A stretch of DNA of 30,993 bases, from contig NZ_CAJTLL010000020.1 in NCBI RefSeq assembly GCF_910577135.1, forward strand, positions 1 to 30,993, read 5' to 3'. Within the stretch, counting starts at the first letter, position 1, and each line of letters begins with the position of its first letter. The notes beneath the pieces are model-generated. The model did not search any database and was not told the DNA's origin. It saw nothing but the letters and a program-made list of their open reading frames with translations. The position numbers and the translations under genes were made by a program. This document shows positions 16,480-24,141 of this stretch, in pieces. Source of the DNA: an uncultured Helicobacter sp. Its GTDB lineage: Bacteria > Campylobacterota > Campylobacteria > Campylobacterales > Helicobacteraceae.

Positions 16480-17238
16480 ATGGAAGACATAAGCTTATGG
16501 ACGCTTGGTGCGTTAATTTTAGCGGCATTTATAGCGGGATTTATTGATTCTATAGCAGGTGGTGGCGGTATGATTACCATTCCTGCTTTACTCCTTGCGG
16601 GAATCCCGCCGCTTGAGGCACTTGGGACAAATAAATTTCAAAGCTGTTTTGGGAGCTTTGGCGCGACTTTCCATTTCTACAAAAGAGGACATATCCACCT
16701 TAAAAAGCATATTCCCTTTGTGCTTGTCGTATTTTGTGCTTCAATGTTAGGAAGTGTGAGTGTGCAGATGTTTGAGGCGGATTTTTTGCGTAAATGTATT
16801 CCCTTTTTGCTTATCATCTTTGCATTTTACTTTCTTGTCTCCCCAAAAGTTACAGAGGATTCTCAACACGTGCTCATAGGGGCTGTGCCTCTGGGCTTGG
16901 TGCTAGGTGCTATTGGATTTTATGATGGTTTCTTTGGTCCAGGGACTGGCTCGTTTTTGATGTTTGCGCTCATTATGCTTGGTGGTTTTGGGCTATTGCA
17001 GGCACTTGCTCACGCAAAATTGCTTAACTTTGCTACCAACCTTGCTTCAGTGGTTATATTTGCTTGTAGCGGGAAGATTTTTTGGATTGTGGGGCTGTGT
17101 ATGGCATTGGGGCAGTTTGCAGGGGCAAATCTAGGCTCACATATCGCTATTGGCTATGGAGCGCGTATCATCAAGCCACTTGTAGTTATCGTCTCTTTAT
17201 GTGCGAGTATTAATCTACTTTATAGGGAATATTTCTAA
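16480..17238 (+). CDS. TauE/SafE (TSUP) family membrane permease
   Basis: This 252-residue polytopic membrane protein belongs to the TauE/SafE family, whose members move sulfite, sulfoacetate and other small organic or sulfur anions. The N-terminal FIAGFIDSIAGGGGMITIPALLLAGIPP is the first family motif. ALGTNKFQSCFGSFGATFHF follows. The second half repeats the theme with GFYDGFFGPGTGSFLMFALIM and LLNFATNLASVVIFA. About seven or eight hydrophobic helices are present. I place the start at ATG 16480 (MEDISLWTLG), because AAGGA lies five bases before it; an upstream ATG at 16465 has no ribosome site. It is monocistronic or reads into the DUF1104 gene 73 bases on. The substrate is unknown. Confidence 0.9.
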   Translation: MEDISLWTLGALILAAFIAGFIDSIAGGGGMITIPALLLAGIPPLEALGTNKFQSCFGSFGATFHFYKRGHIHLKKHIPFVLVVFCASMLGSVSVQMFEADFLRKCIPFLLIIFAFYFLVSPKVTEDSQHVLIGAVPLGLVLGAIGFYDGFFGPGTGSFLMFALIMLGGFGLLQALAHAKLLNFATNLASVVIFACSGKIFWIVGLCMALGQFAGANLGSHIAIGYGARIIKPLVVIVSLCASINLLYREYF

Positions 17239-17264
17239 TTCACTTTGGTTTTATACTCTTTTTA

Positions 17265-17270
17265 TACAAT
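17265..17270 (+). promoter_or_regulatory. Candidate -10 of the DUF1104-regulator-kinase block
   Basis: TACAAT, preceded by TTTA, lies 41 bases before the DUF1104 ATG. An ATTCAC half-site at 17238-17243 followed by a degenerate TTTATA six bases on resembles the spaced TTCAC direct repeat I recall for the Campylobacter DccR regulator. The second half matches poorly, so this is only suggestive of autoregulation. Confidence 0.3.
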
Positions 17271-17311
17271 CCCTAAGTCTATATGACAAATCTATCTCAA
17301 AGGAGTTTATT

Positions 17312-17734
17312 ATGAGATGTGTAAAACCTATAGGAGCTTTGGCTCTAAGTGCATTGCTTTGTGGCACTCTTGGTGCGGCGGACTTTAGCAAAAAAAGCGA
17401 TGCGGAATTGATTAATCTTTCAGGTATTGCCAAAGTTGAGGAGTTTGCGGATTATCAAATCGAAATCGCCAAACGTTTAAAAAAGAAATCCGAAAAAGAG
17501 GCAAAGGCTTTTAAAGAAAAACTTAAGGCTCAATACGAAAAAGCCACAGACAACCTCACTGTAAAGCAGCTAAGAGAATATAAACAAGCCACACACGAGG
17601 CAATGAAAAAACGTATAGAATCTATGAGTGTGAAAGAATTGCAAGAGAGTGGCTTGGATATACACAAACATTTTAAGAATCCAGAAGATAAGGCAAAAGA
17701 CAAAAAAGATATGCCTAAAGATACTAAAAAATAA
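17312..17734 (+). CDS. Secreted DUF1104 protein
   Basis: This is a 140-residue exported protein. A signal peptide (about 1-22, ending LCGTLGAA) is followed by ADFSKKSDAELINLSG, the typical opening of the DUF1104 family of Helicobacter and Campylobacter. The rest is highly charged and helical (AKAFKEKLKAQYEKATDNL, LREYKQATHEAMKKRIESM), like a short periplasmic helical bundle. It ends in a lysine-rich tail (DKAKDKKDMPKDTKK). The function is unknown. A start further upstream in the same frame is rejected because AAGGAG lies directly before ATG 17312 and the signal peptide begins there. It stands 50 bases before the response-regulator gene and is probably co-transcribed with it, so it may be a target or accessory of that system. 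Confidence 0.85.
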   Translation: MRCVKPIGALALSALLCGTLGAADFSKKSDAELINLSGIAKVEEFADYQIEIAKRLKKKSEKEAKAFKEKLKAQYEKATDNLTVKQLREYKQATHEAMKKRIESMSVKELQESGLDIHKHFKNPEDKAKDKKDMPKDTKK

Positions 17735-17738
17735 ATTT

Positions 17739-17755
17739 CCCGCCTTATGCGCGGG
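17739..17755. repeat. Short GC-rich hairpin between DUF1104 gene and regulator
   Basis: CCCGC (17739-17743) and GCGGG (17751-17755) pair around a 7-base loop right after the DUF1104 stop. It is GC-rich against the AT-rich surroundings. No T run follows, so it may be an attenuator or an RNA-processing stem that sets unequal expression of the two genes, rather than a full terminator. Confidence 0.35.
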
Positions 17756-17784
17756 GCAATCTATGCAATCCATAAGGAAGAGCA

Positions 17785-18483
17785 ATGTCAGCAAAGATTA
17801 TGTTACTCGAAGATGATTTCGTGCTTTCAGAGATTCTGTTAGAATTTCTACAAGAGCAGGGCTATGATGTGTGCTTATACGATAATGCAAAAGACGCGCT
17901 AAACGCTGCTTATGAGCAGTATTTTGACTTATGGATTTTAGATGTGAAAGTGCCTTATGGCAATGGATTTGATGTGCTAAAAGAGTTGAGAGGGTGCGGG
18001 AAAGACACGCCGGCTATTTTTATTACCTCACTTGATAGAATCACCGATTTGCAGAGTGGATATAAGGCGGGTTGTGATGATTATCTCAAAAAGCCCTTTG
18101 AACTCTTAGAGCTTTCTTATCGCATAAGCACTTTGCTTAAACGCTCCTTTTCACACACACAACAAGATTTTGTAACTCTGCATAATGGATATACTTTTGG
18201 GATTCTCACACAATTACTCTATGATGAGACGGGTAATATCGTCCCCCTTACGCAAAAAGAAAGCTTACTTTTGTCGCTTTTGTTGCAAAATAAAGGGCAT
18301 TACGTCGCTCAAGAGATGATTTTTGATACCTTGTGGGAATACGAGCAGGAGCCTAGTGAAATGAGTTTGCGCGTATATGTGAAAAATTTGCGTAAGATTT
18401 TAGGCAAGGATAGTATTTTGAATCAGCGTGGACGAGGATATTGCTACAATGAAAATATAGGAGCACAAAGTGAGCAGGGATAA
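17785..18483 (+). CDS. OmpR-family response regulator
   Basis: This is a 232-residue two-component regulator. The receiver domain (about 1-118) has the acidic pair D10/D11 (LLEDD), the phosphoacceptor D53 in LWILDVKVP, T81 in FITSLD and K103 in YLKKPFEL. The C-terminal winged-helix DNA-binding domain (about 130-230) shows LTQKESLLLSLLLQNKGHYV and RVYVKNLRKILGKDSILNQRGRGYCY, as in OmpR/PhoB proteins. AAGGA is well spaced before the ATG. The kinase gene overlaps its end. The block lies beside comEC-dnaB, as HP1365-HP1364 (CrdRS) lies near HP1361-HP1362 in H. pylori, so it may be the CrdR ortholog. Neighbouring DUF1104 could instead point to a DccR-like system. The signal is undetermined. Confidence 0.92.
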   Translation: MSAKIMLLEDDFVLSEILLEFLQEQGYDVCLYDNAKDALNAAYEQYFDLWILDVKVPYGNGFDVLKELRGCGKDTPAIFITSLDRITDLQSGYKAGCDDYLKKPFELLELSYRISTLLKRSFSHTQQDFVTLHNGYTFGILTQLLYDETGNIVPLTQKESLLLSLLLQNKGHYVAQEMIFDTLWEYEQEPSEMSLRVYVKNLRKILGKDSILNQRGRGYCYNENIGAQSEQG

Positions 18484-19711
18484 TTCCAAGAAAGCTATTA
18501 TTAAGATTCTCTGCCTCTATCTTGGGACAACAGGATTTTTTTTATGTGTGTTTTTTTGGTTTTTTTATGCAAAAGAAGAGCGGCATTTGACAGCGCAGCA
18601 AGTGAGTAATCTGCGTGAGATTAGCCTTGAGGTCTATGATATTTTACATACAAATAAAGATGATATATCTCTAGCCTTTAAGCAGATTGAATCTAATATC
18701 AGCCACCCTTTGCGAATCTACAACTACAAAGGCAATATCATTTATGATACCCTGCATATTACTCTAAGTGATGAGGAATATAAAAATGGCATTGCATTTC
18801 GTGGGGATAAGGTGATTATGGACCCTGCAATGCGCGAACGATTCCCAAGGTTGCCTCCACTCAATAAAAAAGAAAATATCCAAAATAAGAATCCTCTCCC
18901 CAAACCCTACAAAAGCCCACGTTATCAAATTTTTATCCAAGATAATACTTTAGATTCCCAAATTCTCTTTTTGCAAGTAAAGGTTGTGCTAGGCTTTCTT
19001 ATCTCACTTTTTGCCATAGGCGTGATTGCCTATTTCTTAGTGCGATTGTCCCTAAAGCCTATGCAGGAGACGATTAATTCGCTCAATACGTTTATTAAAG
19101 ATTCTACCCACGAGATTAACACACCCCTAAGCATTATCCTAATGAGTATAGAGACGCTCCAAACACATAATCTCACCGCTGCACAACTGCAAAAGATAGA
19201 ACGCATCAAGCTTGCTTCAAAAAGCCTAAGCCATCTCTATAAAGATTTAGTGGCTTATAATTTTCCTCACACTATAAGCAATAAAAATGAGAATCTTGCC
19301 CTAGATTCGCTTCTTAAGGAACGTTTGGAGTATTTCGCACCATTCTTTGAACAAAAGTCCATTCAAGTGCAAAGCCAGATAGGGCTCAGCACAATTATAG
19401 CAAGTGCGGAAAAGATGAGCTGCGTGATTGATAATCTCTTAAGCAATGCGATTAAGTATAATAAAAAAGGCGGTAGAATCGTGGTAAGCTTAGAGCAGGG
19501 GCAGCTCTGCATTAGCGATAGTGGCTGTGGTATCTCGCTAGAAGAAAGTAAAAAGATTTTTGAGCGATATGTGCGCTGTAATGCCTTTCAAGGGGGTTTT
19601 GGCATAGGTTTAACACTCATTAAAAGGATATGCGATGAGTATCATATCCGCATTGAGGTGCAAAGCCAAATCGAGCAAGGCAGTAGCTTCACGCTTTTGT
19701 GGGATAAATGA
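18470..19711 (+). CDS. Membrane sensor histidine kinase
   Basis: This 413-residue partner kinase has a first membrane helix at about residues 11-33 and a periplasmic sensor region at about 34-168 with a proline- and lysine-rich stretch near 128-150. A second helix (about 169-192) and a short linker follow. The phosphoacceptor H214 is in KDSTHEINTPLSII. The ATPase has the N box SCVIDNLLSNAIKYNKKGG, G1 CISDSGCGIS and G2 GGFGIGLTLIKR. The start is a GTG at 18470, with AGGAG six bases before it; the gene overlaps the regulator by 14 bases, so the pair is translationally coupled. Three T runs (T8, T7, T7) within 31 bases encode the Phe-rich first helix and could slip. Confidence 0.92.
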   Translation: MSRDNSKKAIIKILCLYLGTTGFFLCVFFWFFYAKEERHLTAQQVSNLREISLEVYDILHTNKDDISLAFKQIESNISHPLRIYNYKGNIIYDTLHITLSDEEYKNGIAFRGDKVIMDPAMRERFPRLPPLNKKENIQNKNPLPKPYKSPRYQIFIQDNTLDSQILFLQVKVVLGFLISLFAIGVIAYFLVRLSLKPMQETINSLNTFIKDSTHEINTPLSIILMSIETLQTHNLTAAQLQKIERIKLASKSLSHLYKDLVAYNFPHTISNKNENLALDSLLKERLEYFAPFFEQKSIQVQSQIGLSTIIASAEKMSCVIDNLLSNAIKYNKKGGRIVVSLEQGQLCISDSGCGISLEESKKIFERYVRCNAFQGGFGIGLTLIKRICDEYHIRIEVQSQIEQGSSFTLLWDK

Positions 19712-19779
19712 TAGCAACATAGCCTCATTATACTACTACATCACTCTAGCCTTAGAACTCCAAAATCTCATTTGTAAAA

Positions 19780-21102
19780 CTACGCAATATCCAATGCAGC
19801 AGCATAACATATACTAAGATAAGAAAAAAACATAATACCCAATATATGAAGTACATAATATGCCCTCTTAGAATATATTGCAGCGGTGCAAATCACACCA
19901 AAGAAGCACATAAACCACCAAGGCGTATAAAACTCTATAGCATATAATTTCATACCCATAGCCCACTCTAAGAATCCATCGCATAAAGCACCAAGCCCCA
20001 CGATATGCGCTAGCAACATCGCAGGAAAAAAGATGACAAAAAGCAGACTTAAAGGAATGCAGAGTAAGCATAAAGGCGTAAAATAAGGGAAAAACCAATG
20101 CACGATCGGTAGCATATGAGTAAAAATAAGCATATTAAAGCCCAATGGCACACACACCCATTTGTGCAAGAATCCCTCACGTATGTGCATATGGCGCATA
20201 AAAAGATAGATAAAAAACACACCGCTTACAGATAAAACAAATCCTATGCTTAAAATCAGACGTGGAAAAAGTGCTAAGCACACGCACACCACGACAAAGA
20301 GTAGCCTAAAACTAATAAGCTTAATGCCACTATGCACGACAAAGAATCCACACATCGCCATTACAAACGCACGCAAAAACGAGGGGGTAAAATCAAGCAA
20401 CAAAAGATAGCCAAAAAGGCAGATAAACACGATAATCCCTATATCAAAATACTTGTTTCGATAGCTCACATAAGGGTGGAAGATTCTATACACAAGACTC
20501 AAAGCCCCTCCGATAACAAAACTCAAAATCCCCAAATGGAATCCACTTATAGCAATCAAATGCGCAATTCCAAGCTTATTGCTCAAATCACGCCAAGTAT
20601 ATGGCAAAAAATCCGCCATAAAAAGCGTTTTATACAAAGATGCTACTAAGGGTTCATTATGTTGTGATTCTATCCATATCCTAAGTGTATCTCTGTAATC
20701 GCGCTCTGCTAACACGTTCATACGATAGGAGATAAAAAAGCAACTTCGCAAATACTCCACAAAAGTGCAATCTAGCCTTTTGCCATAGATTCTCACAAAG
20801 CGATGGCTAAGGTCTTTTATACCTTCCTTGCTCGTTGTGTAAAACACCTCGCCATTGGGACTTTTAAGCTTTAATACTTGATAGGTTTTGCCATTTTTTT
20901 CTTTTTCGTATTGAGCGAGGACTTGCGCATAAATCTCCTGTGTGTTATCTGGGGCGATATATGCCATATACTGCCTGTATTCTTGCGATAAACTCCACGC
21001 AAAGACAAGCATACAAGCACACAGGAAAAGAATCCATTGCTTCTTCGTGCTAAAAAGCTCTACCTCAAAGGGTGAATGTGCGGACTTAGTAGAATTTTGC
21101 AC
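19780..21102 (-). CDS. comEC: ComEC/Rec2-family DNA-uptake channel
   Basis: This 440-residue inner-membrane protein is needed for natural transformation in related bacteria, moving single-stranded DNA into the cytosol. One N-terminal helix (about 22-36) and a small extracytoplasmic OB-like domain (about 50-130) precede the competence domain, whose core IAHLIAISGFHLGIL is at about residues 178-193. Some eight to ten hydrophobic helices follow to the C-terminus. The metallo-beta-lactamase-like nuclease domain of Bacillus ComEC is absent, as in H. pylori HP1361, so another nuclease would be needed. It begins two bases after the dnaB stop, the same dnaB-comEC order as H. pylori. It converges on the kinase gene with 68 bases between the stops. 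Confidence 0.92.
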   Translation of the reverse strand: MQNSTKSAHSPFEVELFSTKKQWILFLCACMLVFAWSLSQEYRQYMAYIAPDNTQEIYAQVLAQYEKEKNGKTYQVLKLKSPNGEVFYTTSKEGIKDLSHRFVRIYGKRLDCTFVEYLRSCFFISYRMNVLAERDYRDTLRIWIESQHNEPLVASLYKTLFMADFLPYTWRDLSNKLGIAHLIAISGFHLGILSFVIGGALSLVYRIFHPYVSYRNKYFDIGIIVFICLFGYLLLLDFTPSFLRAFVMAMCGFFVVHSGIKLISFRLLFVVVCVCLALFPRLILSIGFVLSVSGVFFIYLFMRHMHIREGFLHKWVCVPLGFNMLIFTHMLPIVHWFFPYFTPLCLLCIPLSLLFVIFFPAMLLAHIVGLGALCDGFLEWAMGMKLYAIEFYTPWWFMCFFGVICTAAIYSKRAYYVLHILGIMFFSYLSICYAAALDIA

Positions 21103-21104
21103 TG

Positions 21105-22577
21105 CTAAAAGATATTTGGGACTTCAACTTGAGGGGTAGACTCTACACTTTCTTGTATTTGCTGGATAAACTCCTGCCCCTCAATGCTTGTCTCACTCAT
21201 ATCATACTCTTGTTTCTTTGGCTTATCCTCAAATCGTATGAAACGCTTATTGAACTGAATCTCAATCGTTCTCACCTCGCCATTGCGGTTTTTAGCAACG
21301 ATAATTTCAGTAGGCTCTACCTCGCGCTCCTCGTGCTCAGGCTTAAAGTCTTTCTCTTTACCCTCTTTTTTTAACCTTGCATAACGCTCTTTATCTGCAC
21401 GTTTCTTATACACATCATCGCGATATAAAAACAAAATCATATCCGCATCTTGCTCTATCGCCCCAGAATCCCGCAAATCCGAAAGTGTAGGACGCTTATC
21501 ATCACGTTGCTCCACAAGGCGATTAAGCTGTGAGAGTGCGATGATAGGCATTTCAAGCTCCCTTGCCAACATCTTAAGCCCACGTGAGATTTCAGCAATC
21601 TCTGCTTGTTTATTAAAATCACTGCCCTTCCCGCCATTCATCAGCTGCAAATAGTCAATGACAGCAATGCTGATTTCAGGGTGCTGCTTTTTGAGCCTAC
21701 GCAACTCACTCTTAAGCTGTGCGATACTCAAAAATGAAGTATCCACAATATGCAAAGGCTGCTTTGCCATTATATCCGCTGCTTCGCTCAATGTGCTTAA
21801 TTCATCGTTAGTAAGATTTGCCGTGCGGAGATTCTGCAGGGCAATAGATGCCTTAGCACTAAGCATTCTCATACCAAGCTGCAAGTAGGGCATCTCAAGG
21901 CTAAAAAACACCACGCCCTTTTGCGAATCTAAAATATGCTGCGCGAGATTCAACACAAAAGTCGTCTTTCCCATACCCGGGCGTGCCCCAATGATAATCA
22001 AATCGCCCTTATTGAAACCTGTGGTGAGCTGATTTAACTCCCTAAAGCCCGTATCAATGCCCACAACAACATTATTCCCGCGATTTTTCAGATCTTTAAG
22101 GTAGTCAAGCACGCCGCCTACCATTTCTTGAGCATTATATACACTTCCTTGTGCCTTGCCAAGCGAAACAGCATTGAGCTTTTTCTCTACTTCATCGATA
22201 ATCTCTACCACATTTTGATTATTATCAAGTGATTTTTCACGCAAAAAGTTCGCTAAATGCTGCAATTCACGCTTAATACTTGCCTCTTTGATTTCGTCTA
22301 TATATGCCTCAATATTGGCAATGGGGTTGATGGCGAGAATCTCAAGCATTTCTTCTTGTGTGATTTTCTTATGTGGAGGCTTCTTGCTAAGGAGTATTTC
22401 ACTATCAATAGGCAGATTATTTTTACTAAGATAGAGGCACATTTCAAAAATATCGCGGTGAGCAGGAAGCAGGAAGTCATCAGGCTTTAACTCATCAGCA
22501 ATCTCATCAAACTTTTCAGGGGAGAAAAAAATCGATGAGAGGACAATTTTTTCAATCGTAACGATAGCTTCTTGCAT
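21105..22577 (-). CDS. dnaB: Replicative DNA helicase
   Basis: This 490-residue hexameric helicase opens the replication fork. The N-terminal primase-interaction domain (about 1-100) begins MQEAIVTIEKIVLSSIF. The RecA-like domain has Walker A IIIGARPGMGKTTF (about 195-207), GVVFFSLEMPYLQLGMRML, Walker B ISIAVIDYLQLMNG, LSQLNRLVEQRDDKRP and the arginine-finger region ILFLYRDDVYKK. No intein or insertion is present. The start at ATG 22577 is chosen because AAGGA lies six bases before it; the ATG at 22583 is too close to that site, and the TTG at 22592 lies upstream of it. A TAAAAT sequence on the minus strand about 30 bases upstream may be its -10. It is coupled to comEC downstream. Confidence 0.96.
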   Translation of the reverse strand: MQEAIVTIEKIVLSSIFFSPEKFDEIADELKPDDFLLPAHRDIFEMCLYLSKNNLPIDSEILLSKKPPHKKITQEEMLEILAINPIANIEAYIDEIKEASIKRELQHLANFLREKSLDNNQNVVEIIDEVEKKLNAVSLGKAQGSVYNAQEMVGGVLDYLKDLKNRGNNVVVGIDTGFRELNQLTTGFNKGDLIIIGARPGMGKTTFVLNLAQHILDSQKGVVFFSLEMPYLQLGMRMLSAKASIALQNLRTANLTNDELSTLSEAADIMAKQPLHIVDTSFLSIAQLKSELRRLKKQHPEISIAVIDYLQLMNGGKGSDFNKQAEIAEISRGLKMLARELEMPIIALSQLNRLVEQRDDKRPTLSDLRDSGAIEQDADMILFLYRDDVYKKRADKERYARLKKEGKEKDFKPEHEEREVEPTEIIVAKNRNGEVRTIEIQFNKRFIRFEDKPKKQEYDMSETSIEGQEFIQQIQESVESTPQVEVPNIF

Positions 22578-22793
22578 ATACATTCCTTGCAAAATAAAAG
22601 TGCTATTTTACTCTTTGTTTTTAGAATCTAAGCTTTATTGCTTGATAAATAGGCTTTCTCTTGCCATAAGCTATCACTTTGATATATGCAAAACCACAAT
22701 GACAAATTATGCGAATATTATATTTGAATGAGTCTGTGCTTTGTGAAACTTGACTAAGGATTAAAAATGAAGTGAAACTCAAATGAGAATCTT

Positions 22794-22827
22794 GAAGAAA
22801 GCCTCCTCCTAAAAATACAGAGGAGAC
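22794..22827 (-). terminator. Intrinsic terminator of the peroxiredoxin gene
   Basis: Directly after the peroxiredoxin stop, the minus strand reads GTCTCCTC, an 11-base loop, then GAGGAGGC, forming an 8-bp stem with one G-T pair, followed by TTTCTTC. This is a plausible Rho-independent terminator. The rest of the gap down to dnaB (about 22578-22790) shows no gene I can support. Confidence 0.6.
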
Positions 22828-22834
22828 CAAATTA

Positions 22835-23431
22835 TTAAAGCTTGTCAGCGTTTTTAGCAAGATATTCTGCCACGCCTTGAGCGTTAGGCTTCATACCTTC
22901 ATCGCCTTTGTTCCAGCCTGCAGGGCATACTTCTCCGTGTTCCTCTACAAATAGCATAGCATCAACCATACGAATCATTTCATCAACATTGCGTCCAAGC
23001 GGGAGGTCATTAATCACTGCGTGGCGAATCACTTTGTTTTTGTCAATCAAAAAGCTACCGCGAAGTGCTACTGCGCCATCGAAAAGCACATCATAATCGC
23101 GAGAAATTTGCTTTTTTAAATCTGATACCATAGGGAAAGTTACTGCGCCGATACCGCCTTCATTCACAGGCACATTTCTCCAAGCGAAATGCACTTCTTT
23201 AGAATCAATAGACACACCAATTACTTTTACACCACGTGCTTCAAAATCTTTCACACGTTTGTCAAATGCGATAATCTCACTTGGGCATACAAAAGTAAAA
23301 TCCTTAGGCCAGAAAAATATTACCGCGCCATTTTTGCCAATATTTCCATAAAGGCTAAACTCATTGTCAAAAGTCCCATCAGGCTTAACAGCTTCAGCTG
23401 TAAAATCTGGTGCTGGTTTTGTAACTAACAT
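22835..23431 (-). CDS. tsaA: 2-Cys peroxiredoxin (AhpC/TsaA family)
   Basis: This 198-residue typical 2-Cys peroxiredoxin reduces hydrogen peroxide, organic peroxides and peroxynitrite, being re-reduced by thioredoxin or AhpF-like partners. The peroxidatic Cys49 is in KDFTFVCPSEI and the resolving Cys169 is in HGEVCPAGW. FWPKDFTF, AWRNVPVNEGG and RGSFLIDKNKVIRH are family features. The start at ATG 23431 (MLVTKPAPDF) is set by AGGAG just upstream and by the family N-terminus; a longer in-frame extension to 23557 is not credible. It closely resembles the abundant H. pylori enzyme (HP1563 by memory). A strong palindrome overlapping the promoter suggests Fur- or PerR-type control. A terminator follows, so it is monocistronic. 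Confidence 0.97.
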   Translation of the reverse strand: MLVTKPAPDFTAEAVKPDGTFDNEFSLYGNIGKNGAVIFFWPKDFTFVCPSEIIAFDKRVKDFEARGVKVIGVSIDSKEVHFAWRNVPVNEGGIGAVTFPMVSDLKKQISRDYDVLFDGAVALRGSFLIDKNKVIRHAVINDLPLGRNVDEMIRMVDAMLFVEEHGEVCPAGWNKGDEGMKPNAQGVAEYLAKNADKL

Positions 23432-23458
23432 ACCAAACTCCTCGTAAATAAAAAATAT

Positions 23459-23477
23459 TGATAACAAATTATTATCA
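23459..23477. promoter_or_regulatory. Fur/PerR-like operator over the peroxiredoxin promoter
   Basis: TGATAA (23459-23464) and TTATCA (23472-23477) make a perfect inverted repeat with a 7-base AT-rich centre, 27 bases before the peroxiredoxin ATG. On the minus strand a -10-like TATGATAAT overlaps it, so a bound repressor would block transcription. The sequence resembles Fur-family boxes (GATAAT repeats) but is 2 bases shorter than the classic 19-bp GATAAT...ATTATC form. The repressor identity is inferred. Confidence 0.5.
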
Positions 23478-24141
23478 TAGAGCGAGATTCTAATGTATAC
23501 GAGTAACAAAATCCTAAACAAAACTACATTTTGCTTACATATCAAGCAAACCTGCAAAACTTCGTATTGTATAACAAAGCCTTTGAAAGATAAATAAGGA
23601 CTAAATATAAAACTATTGCTATGCCATATTTAGCACAAAACTCTCCAACAAATGCAATATTGCACCTCTCATAACAGGTAACTTGAAGTAGAGATAATAT
23701 CACATTTGGCATTACCTATAAAATATGTCAAAAATGTAAAATAAACTCTTAGTATGCTTGCACTTTTGTGTATTGAACCTAAGGTTTCTTGTTGCAATAA
23801 ATATTGTATTATGTCATAGCCACTTTGGACACACAATCCAACTTAACCCATAAGTATCTAAATATTTACCACGCAATTCAAAACAATGAGAAAAGACCAC
23901 TTTGAAAAAGTAATGTTTATTGGGGGGAATAGAGTCGGCAAAGAGCATAAAGATTTGCATTTGGCAGTGTTTGAGCGCTATCTATAAAGTATAGGTTAAT
24001 AGATATCCTTTGAATAACAGAGATCGCAAGACTATGCAGTATGATGGCAGTAGTATTAAGTTGCCAACGTGAAAGCTATTGTTTCAATATACCTTATGAA
24101 CAACTAAGGGAAATTAAAATGCTTGAAAAGCAAGTTTGATA
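23478..24141. other. Gene-poor stretch with possible gene debris
   Basis: About 660 bases without a supported gene. On the plus strand two short frames with ATG starts stand out: 23886-23987 (33 codons, MRKDHFEKVMFIGGNRVG, containing a G6 run, ending HLAVFERYL) and 24041-24139 (32 codons, MMAVVLSCQRESYCFNIPYE). They are in different frames, lack good ribosome sites, and read like real protein rather than random sequence. I cannot assign a family. They could be pieces of one decayed gene. The rest is AT-rich with no recognisable RNA gene. Confidence 0.35.

Noticed and set aside
19635..19817. A 60-codon plus-strand frame across the kinase end and the convergent gap
   Set aside because: It overlaps the kinase ATPase end out of frame and lacks a ribosome site.
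22621..22860. A 79-codon minus-strand frame between the peroxiredoxin gene and dnaB
   Set aside because: Its start lies within the peroxiredoxin gene and its first part is the terminator hairpin; no recognisable domain.
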